DNA of 9,728 nt from Treponema sp. UBA1798 (GTDB lineage: Bacteria > Spirochaetota > Spirochaetia > Treponematales > Treponemataceae), in NCBI GenBank assembly GCA_002319875.1, contig DCFS01000050.1, positions 1,210 through 10,937 on the forward strand, written 5' to 3'. The notes under the pieces were generated by a model, which saw only the letters and a program-made list of their open reading frames with translations, was not told where the DNA came from and made no database searches. This document shows positions 4,471-9,728 of this stretch, piece after piece (the first letter of the stretch is position 1; the number at the start of each line of letters is the position of its first letter). The position numbers and the translations under genes were made by a program.

Positions 4471-7395
4471 ATCTGCCGAATACAAGCGGAGCGGAGGAAT
4501 TTCCGGCAGCCATTGGAGCGCGGTGGTAAAAAAGTCTTCAGCTGTTGAAGTGTTGATAAGTCCGTAATCGGAAAGGTATCTGCCTGCAGCAGCCGTGATG
4601 GTATCAGCGGAAGTACTGTCTTTCGTGCTGTCCTGACTGGCAGGTTCCCTCTGTCTCAAACCCGAGCAGAGGAGCAGTGCGGTTCCCCTGTTGGTCTGTG
4701 TGTCCGAAAGGGTCTCCTGTATCCATCCGTTTTTTATTGATGATACCGTTTCGGCCTGCTTCTGATTTCCGGCAGAAAGATCCTGTATCAGATTTTTTAC
4801 GCATGTTCTGTATAATTCGTCGGTTTCGTCTGTATGATCCACACTGCTGAATGTAATAACCGCTGCCTGGATACCATCGGTAGCCCCGGAAATATGTACG
4901 ACGTCGTTTGCATTCTGCATGTCCTGATTTTTTTTGATTCTGTTTTCCAGTTCCGTCAAGAGTGCGTTGAACCGTACAAAATCAGGCGCTGATGGTTCAG
5001 GAGAGGGGAGCCAGTACAGGACCGGATCAGAAAAATTTTTAGTAGGAACGAGGACTTCCGGTCTTGGACCAGCTTTATCAGCGCTTATATCGGTCAGGAA
5101 GAGATGTTGCAGTGGTATTTTTTTTCTGCCATTTTTGGGAAATACGGGTCTGGTGAAAGATACTTTTTTCCTGCTGGTACCCGTCTGTCTGGCAAGAATT
5201 CCGAAAGTATTTTCCAGCATCGGTCTGATTTTTTCTTCTTCCGGGATATTGCCACAGAATACAATGCTGTATTCCGCAGCATCAAGAAAGGTTGTGTATG
5301 CTGCAGGAATTTCGGAATAGCGGAGCTGTGTAAGTATATCATTACCTGCATTGAAAATGGCAGGATAAGGTGTGTCAGCGTACAAAAGTCCGATTGCCCT
5401 GCTGTATAGCTGGTATTCCGTACTGCCTCTTTGAATACGCTGCTGTTCCTGTCTGCGGAAAATCAACCCGTCCGCGGATGAAGGCTTTATGCTGCCGTAG
5501 ATTATTGCCTTTGAAATACATTCAAGGCAGGTGCCGATATCCCCGGACAGGCATTCAACTGTAATAGTAGAATCTGCAAGTCCTGTTTCGGCCAGTATTT
5601 CAGGATTACCGGAAACCGTACCGCTGCGCTCAGCTTCAGCAATTGACGATTGAATGTTCTCTGAGAGTGCATTAACAAGAACTTCTTCGAGTCCCGGATT
5701 ATCCGGTGCAGTCGAAAGTTCTCCTCCGGAAATCGAAACTGCAATAACGGCTGTCGATGAAAGCGGATTCCGTCTGAGTACAACCGGTATGCCATTTCCG
5801 AGAATAAAGGAGCCGAGATCCGCCCGGTTACGTTCGCAGTAATCCGGTTCATTCTGTTCTGCCTGCACCTGTTCAGACTGATACGCAGTAGCAGCAGTCA
5901 TATCTGTGCCTTTTTTTATTTTATCATAGAGTTCCTGTGTATACCATGAGCCGTTTTTTGCCGTGACCTGTTCGTATCCCGCTTCCTTAAAATCGGTAGC
6001 ATATTTTGCATATATATCACTGTTAACAAGTACAAATACGTAAGGCGTCTCTCCATCAAATGTTTTAACCAGCTGCCCGGTATTTTCATTTCGTATTTCT
6101 GAGGGGTGAGAAAGCAGTGCTGCCGGAATCGTTGTTTTTTCCGGTTTTGTCTGAATGCATACTGCCCAGAATTGCGATAGCATATCCATAAATGAAGCGC
6201 TGCTGCGGAAACGGGTTTGATACTGTCCGGACAGTTTACTTTTTGATTTTTCGATTTCTTCCGGTGTACAGGTATCTGCTGCGTTTTTTATACAATCCGT
6301 GAAAGTTTCTGCCTGAACGACAGGCGATGTCTTGTTTTTCTCAAGCAGTGACTGGAAAATCAGCCGGGAACTCCCGTTTTTATGTACTGCTGCGGCACTG
6401 ATATATTCTTCTCCCCGTATCGAAAGATATTTTTCTGCGAGGAGCTTTTTTTTCAGTGAAGATGAATCCGCATCGAACGCTGCTGCTGCAATATCTGTCT
6501 GCACGGCGGAAAGTGATGTAAACTGAACGACGATCTGTGTCATGTCCGCTGTAATAAGTTTGTCTGAGATGACAAACTTTCTTTGTCCGGAAGGTGAAAT
6601 ACGGAAAGAACCGTCATCAGATGGAGCGCCCGACGGGGAAACTGTCTCCGCCGTAAAATATTTTTTTACAAGCTGCAGGCCACGTGCCGCGCTGATACCG
6701 CCGCTGATAAAAAGTGCGCTGTTCTGAGGTGTATACCGGTTTTTACCGATGGCGGTAAGTATCGTTCTGCTTTCTTCGGAGGTCATGGCAGTGAAAATAG
6801 CCGGATAAATTCCTGAATCCTGTTTCCACGGTGCTTCGGAAAAAACCCGGGCATCTATGCTGCTGTTGATGAAACCTGCCGTACTGAAGGCGTACTGTAT
6901 TACTTCTGCTTTCAGTACTGAAAGCTGTTTTTTCAGATCAGCATCGTTGAATACCGGAGAAAAAGCACAGCAGGACAGCTGCGACAGGGCCTGCTCTGTC
7001 TGTGAAGGCGTTACTGACATGATAAAACGGGCTGAATCTGCCGTACATTCCGAGGACATGGTATCCGGATACCATACGGACGGTAATTCCATCTGATTTA
7101 CAGTACTAAAGGCTTTTTTTCCGGAAGACGCAAATAATTTTACATATAGCGGGAAAAAGCCTGCTGTTTTCGGAGTCTGGGCACTGTATCCGGCACGTAC
7201 AGTATATTCAATCCGTACGACAGCAGATGAAAAATCTTCAAGAACGAATACCTGCAATCCATTTTCGAGTGTATATTCATGAAAGGCAGATGAAGTTTCC
7301 GTCGACAGGATATTTTCTGTCTGTGCTGCCACAGACAACGCTGTACCTGTCAGTAAAAGCAGTACCAGTTGCCACAGTTTGTTATGGATGTTCAT
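4459..7395 (-). CDS. Exported M16-family (insulinase-like) protein with both metal sites lost
   Basis: A 978-residue protein with a signal peptide (basic start, hydrophobic LVLLLLTGTALSV, cleavage probably near A24-Q25), so it is exported to the periplasm or cell surface. The M16 beta-strand YTLENGLQVFVLED (41-54) is followed by the region that should carry HxxEH. At GFFPLYVKLF (79-88) the first His, the Glu and the second His are P82, V85 and K86. A second M16-like half starts at FILGNGIPVVLRRN and again lacks the site: in NPGLEEVLVNAL the equivalents are E, V and N. The two-half organisation resembles single-chain M16 proteases of about 900 to 1000 residues, in which one half is normally active; here neither is. 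A structural, chaperone or peptide-binding role is more likely than proteolysis. The gene has no Shine-Dalgarno site and a promoter almost touching its start. It is divergent from the DUF4954 gene. Confidence 0.82.
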   Translation of the reverse strand: MNIHNKLWQLVLLLLTGTALSVAAQTENILSTETSSAFHEYTLENGLQVFVLEDFSSAVVRIEYTVRAGYSAQTPKTAGFFPLYVKLFASSGKKAFSTVNQMELPSVWYPDTMSSECTADSARFIMSVTPSQTEQALSQLSCCAFSPVFNDADLKKQLSVLKAEVIQYAFSTAGFINSSIDARVFSEAPWKQDSGIYPAIFTAMTSEESRTILTAIGKNRYTPQNSALFISGGISAARGLQLVKKYFTAETVSPSGAPSDDGSFRISPSGQRKFVISDKLITADMTQIVVQFTSLSAVQTDIAAAAFDADSSSLKKKLLAEKYLSIRGEEYISAAAVHKNGSSRLIFQSLLEKNKTSPVVQAETFTDCIKNAADTCTPEEIEKSKSKLSGQYQTRFRSSASFMDMLSQFWAVCIQTKPEKTTIPAALLSHPSEIRNENTGQLVKTFDGETPYVFVLVNSDIYAKYATDFKEAGYEQVTAKNGSWYTQELYDKIKKGTDMTAATAYQSEQVQAEQNEPDYCERNRADLGSFILGNGIPVVLRRNPLSSTAVIAVSISGGELSTAPDNPGLEEVLVNALSENIQSSIAEAERSGTVSGNPEILAETGLADSTITVECLSGDIGTCLECISKAIIYGSIKPSSADGLIFRRQEQQRIQRGSTEYQLYSRAIGLLYADTPYPAIFNAGNDILTQLRYSEIPAAYTTFLDAAEYSIVFCGNIPEEEKIRPMLENTFGILARQTGTSRKKVSFTRPVFPKNGRKKIPLQHLFLTDISADKAGPRPEVLVPTKNFSDPVLYWLPSPEPSAPDFVRFNALLTELENRIKKNQDMQNANDVVHISGATDGIQAAVITFSSVDHTDETDELYRTCVKNLIQDLSAGNQKQAETVSSIKNGWIQETLSDTQTNRGTALLLCSGLRQREPASQDSTKDSTSADTITAAAGRYLSDYGLINTSTAEDFFTTALQWLPEIPPLRLYSADSKR

Positions 7396-7404
7396 AGCTG
7401 TTTT

Positions 7405-7433
7405 ACTATATCATCCCTGAAGACTCTTTTCCA
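7405..7433 (-). promoter_or_regulatory. Extended -10 promoter very close to the M16-like start codon
   Basis: The minus strand reads TGGAAA (7433-7428), a 17-base spacer ending in TGA, then TATAGT (7410-7405). The TGn extension supports the -10. The transcription start would fall at about 7396-7400, at or just before the ATG at 7395, giving a leaderless or near-leaderless mRNA. In agreement, no Shine-Dalgarno site is seen within 15 bases of the ATG. Confidence 0.45.
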
Positions 7434-7503
7434 CCACAGGTACCTGTATACCAGGAGACACGCTGATTGAGTCCTGATGGCATAATCAGTGTTTCCTTTG
7501 TGT

Positions 7504-7533
7504 TTGACAAACGGATAGATACGATAGTACAAT
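7504..7533 (+). promoter_or_regulatory. Sigma70-type promoter of the DUF4954 gene
   Basis: TTGACA (7504-7509), an 18-base spacer and TACAAT (7528-7533) form a consensus -35 with a good -10. Transcription should start near 7540 and leave a leader of about 17 bases holding the ribosome site. Confidence 0.78.
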
Positions 7534-7546
7534 ACTCAGATTTTAC

Positions 7547-7550
7547 AGGA
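7547..7550 (+). promoter_or_regulatory. Ribosome-binding site of the DUF4954 gene
   Basis: AGGA lies six bases before the ATG at 7557 and selects it. The frame is open further upstream, but that sequence lies in the promoter. Confidence 0.65.
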
Positions 7551-7556
7551 ATTGGT

Positions 7557-9728
7557 ATGTCTAAACTTACATTAATTGAAGATACAGCTAAAACCGGCGT
7601 TCCGTCAGAACTGACGGACGGAAAAAGGCATCTTACTGCCCGGGAAATAGATATCCTGAAAAGCAACGGTAATGTCTCCGGTGATAACAACTGGCAGAAT
7701 ATCTATGTCAGTGACCGTCCGGGAGAATTTTCTGCGGATCTGGTCAGGCACTGCGAATTATACGGCTTCGTTATTATAGGAAAACTCCGGCCTGCGACAT
7801 TGAAGTATCATGATCTTGAGCTGCATACGGGGTTGTATTATTCGAGAATAGAAAATACAGTTGTTGGTGACGACAGCGTAATACGGAACGTTGCTTATCT
7901 GGCAAATTACCGCATCGGCAGCCGGGTTATGCTGTTCAACATACAGGAAATGAGTTGTACAAGCCATTCGAAATTCGGTAACGGAATTCTGAAAATGGGA
8001 GAACCTGAGGAAAACCGGATCTGGATCGGTGTGGGTAATGAAAACAACAACAGGGCCGTTCTTCCGTTTGAAAGTATGATTCCTGCTGACGCCTTCCTGT
8101 GGTCGCGCTACAGGGATGACAAACTCCTTATGCAACGCTTTGTGGAACTGACTGAATACGGCAATACAGGTACTCTTGATACGTATGGTATTGTGGAAGA
8201 TGATGCCGTCATAAAAAATACAACACTTATAAAAGACGCGAAGATAGGTAATTCAGCCTATATAAAAGGTGCTTTCAAACTGAAGAATATTACGGTACTG
8301 TCTTCACCTGAAGAAGGTTCCCAGATCGGCGAAGGTGTCGAAATGGTAAACGGTATTATGGGTTACGGAAGCAGGGTTTTCTATCAGGCGGTCGCGGTTC
8401 GTTTTGTTATCGGACGGAACTGCCAGTTGAAATATGGTGCACGTTTACTTAATTCTGTTCTCGGTGATAATTCTACGGTTTCGTGCTGTGAGCTGCTGAA
8501 TAATCTTATCTTTCCGTTTCATGAGCAGCATCATAATTCTTCTTTCCTGATAGCTACGACGATTATGGGACAGTCTAACATCGCTGCCGGTGCAACAATC
8601 GGCAGTAATCATAATTCGCGCAGTCCCGACGGTGAAATATATGCCGAACGGGGATTCTGGCCGGGGCTCTGTTCCGATTTCAAGCATAACAGCAGGTTCG
8701 CTTCGTTTACGCTCGTGTCAAAAGGCTCTTATCAGCACGAACTGAATATAACGTATCCGTTTTCGCTGGTAGCCCCCGGAGGAACTGACGAACCAGTCCA
8801 CATTGTACCGGCATACTGGTTTCTATTTAATATGTTTGCGATTGCCCGTAACAATTATAAATTCAGAAAACGTGACAACCGGATTATAAAGGTCCAGCAT
8901 ATTGAAACCGATCCGCTGGCCCCTGATACCATGCAGGAAATCATGCAGGCACTCAACAGGATTATAGAGCTTACGGGGGTATATCTTCTTTCTTCCCTGG
9001 ACAAAGCTGCGATGGACGCGGCCTCTGGCAGTGCGCTTTATCAGACTGCAAAAAATTTTCTGCATCATAATCCTGATGCTTCCTTTACGCTTACTGATAT
9101 GTACTGCCAGAAGAAGTACGGCGCTGTAATATACAAACCTGTTCAAGGCTATAAGGAATACCGGAAAATAGTGAAATATTTCGCGGCTCGGACGCTGATG
9201 GAATACTGCACGGAGAAGAAATATAATACGCTGAATACGGTGCGTGTTGCAGAACTGGAAAAAGAACCATTATATACGTCGTGGATAAATGCCGGAGGCC
9301 AGATAATCCCTGAGGACAAAATACGGGAACTGTTTACTGATGTAAAAGAACATAAAGTTACAACATGGGATCAGGTGCATCGCTTCTATGACGTATGCGA
9401 GGAAAATTACCGGCTGTACAAAGCCCGTTATGCCCTGTATCTGCTTGAGCAGCTGTATTCGCGACCCATGTCGGAGTTTACTGCAGACATATATGAAAAT
9501 ATTATTTCGGATGTGACAGCTGTATCAAACGGCATGTATCTTGCTTCCATAAGTTCACGTGCAAAAGATTACACCGATTTCTTTCGTACAATGACGTACC
9601 GCAATGAAGCGGAAATGACTGCCGTTCTTGGTACCATTGACGATAACGATTTTCTCCATACGCTTCAAACCGCTACGGAAAAATTTAACGACAATCTCGG
9701 ATCCGTATTTAAAGGACTATGCAGCCGG
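7557..9728 (+). CDS. DUF4954 family protein with hexapeptide/left-handed beta-helix character, 3' end outside the window
   Basis: The frame is open for 724 codons to the last base, so the stop lies outside. The N-terminus (RHLTAREIDILKSNG, then IYVSD) leads into repeated short strands with turns such as VVGDDSVIRNVAYLANYRIG, typical of the left-handed beta-helix of acyl- and nucleotidyl-transferases. The most telling block is residues 309-395: SCCELLNNLIFPFHEQHHN, GQSNIAAGATIGSNHNSRSP, GFWPGLCSDFKHNSRF and KGSYQHELNI. I recognise it as the highly conserved core of DUF4954, found mostly in Treponema and Bacteroidetes. Family members are, as I recall, roughly 650 to 750 residues, so little should be missing. 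The C-terminal part (from about residue 445) is helical. There is no signal peptide or membrane segment. Conserved His, Asn and Cys clusters suggest a catalytic or nucleotide-sugar site, but no reaction is known to me. Confidence 0.85.
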   Translation, partial: MSKLTLIEDTAKTGVPSELTDGKRHLTAREIDILKSNGNVSGDNNWQNIYVSDRPGEFSADLVRHCELYGFVIIGKLRPATLKYHDLELHTGLYYSRIENTVVGDDSVIRNVAYLANYRIGSRVMLFNIQEMSCTSHSKFGNGILKMGEPEENRIWIGVGNENNNRAVLPFESMIPADAFLWSRYRDDKLLMQRFVELTEYGNTGTLDTYGIVEDDAVIKNTTLIKDAKIGNSAYIKGAFKLKNITVLSSPEEGSQIGEGVEMVNGIMGYGSRVFYQAVAVRFVIGRNCQLKYGARLLNSVLGDNSTVSCCELLNNLIFPFHEQHHNSSFLIATTIMGQSNIAAGATIGSNHNSRSPDGEIYAERGFWPGLCSDFKHNSRFASFTLVSKGSYQHELNITYPFSLVAPGGTDEPVHIVPAYWFLFNMFAIARNNYKFRKRDNRIIKVQHIETDPLAPDTMQEIMQALNRIIELTGVYLLSSLDKAAMDAASGSALYQTAKNFLHHNPDASFTLTDMYCQKKYGAVIYKPVQGYKEYRKIVKYFAARTLMEYCTEKKYNTLNTVRVAELEKEPLYTSWINAGGQIIPEDKIRELFTDVKEHKVTTWDQVHRFYDVCEENYRLYKARYALYLLEQLYSRPMSEFTADIYENIISDVTAVSNGMYLASISSRAKDYTDFFRTMTYRNEAEMTAVLGTIDDNDFLHTLQTATEKFNDNLGSVFKGLCSR
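7601..7618. repeat. Perfect 8-bp palindrome near the start of the DUF4954 gene
   Basis: TCCGTCAG and CTGACGGA are perfect complements separated by AA, 44 bases into the coding region. It could be a DNA-binding site or an mRNA hairpin near the start of translation, or simply codon coincidence. Confidence 0.35.

Noticed and set aside
7406..7690. A 94-codon minus-strand frame just upstream of the M16-like gene.
   Set aside because: It overlaps the DUF4954 coding region and both promoters, has no ribosome site and resembles no family.
1..9728. CRISPR arrays, insertion sequences, transposases and tandem repeats.
   Set aside because: No repeated spacer-like units, transposase motifs or terminal inverted repeats were seen on either strand.

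Overview
The window looks like a host-associated spirochaete, most likely a Treponema. The main clue is the protein at the right edge, which carries the long conserved core of the DUF4954 family (known to me mainly from Treponema and Bacteroidetes). A very large exported M16-like protein with no metal site fits the same picture. The anaerobic [FeFe]-hydrogenase-type regulatory genes fit an obligate fermenter. The genus is inferred from protein character only; no ribosomal RNA is present.

Left part (1-1416): an A+T-rich stretch, about one third G+C in the lines I counted. It holds a metallo-beta-lactamase-fold hydrolase on the minus strand with a long structured leader: an extended -10 promoter, a short hairpin, a strong Rho-independent terminator and a second 12-bp hairpin. 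Just past its stop the base composition changes abruptly. The next 60 bases read as the last codons of a different minus-strand gene, followed by a plausible new start. This looks like a foreign cassette that has landed in an operon. A tRNA-Asn with its own consensus promoter and terminator borders the region at 1417-1489.

Middle (1570-4470): a plus-strand operon starts from an extended -10 promoter, divergent from the tRNA promoter. Its genes are a DRTGG-domain protein, an RsbW/RsbT-like ATP-binding protein, an [FeFe]-hydrogenase-like iron-sulfur protein and 5-formyltetrahydrofolate cyclo-ligase. The first three overlap by 4 bp each, and the last overlaps its neighbour by 17 bp. The first three form a module usually found beside electron-bifurcating hydrogenases. 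The hydrogenase-like member keeps the H-cluster cysteines but has lost the proton-relay cysteine and two methionines, and ends in an extra 4Fe-4S domain without a PAS domain. I read the set as a redox or H2-sensing device signalling through a kinase-like ATPase, not as a catalytic hydrogenase.

Right part (4459-9728): a 978-residue exported M16-family protein on the minus strand converges on the cyclo-ligase gene, with a 12-bp overlap at their 3' ends. Both of its zinc-binding HxxEH positions are lost. Divergent from it, a consensus promoter drives the DUF4954 gene, which is still open at the window edge after 724 codons.

The best candidates for something under-described are the hydrogenase-like sensor module with cotranscribed folate enzyme, the doubly inactivated M16 protein with a near-leaderless promoter, and the attenuator-like leader of the acquired hydrolase.
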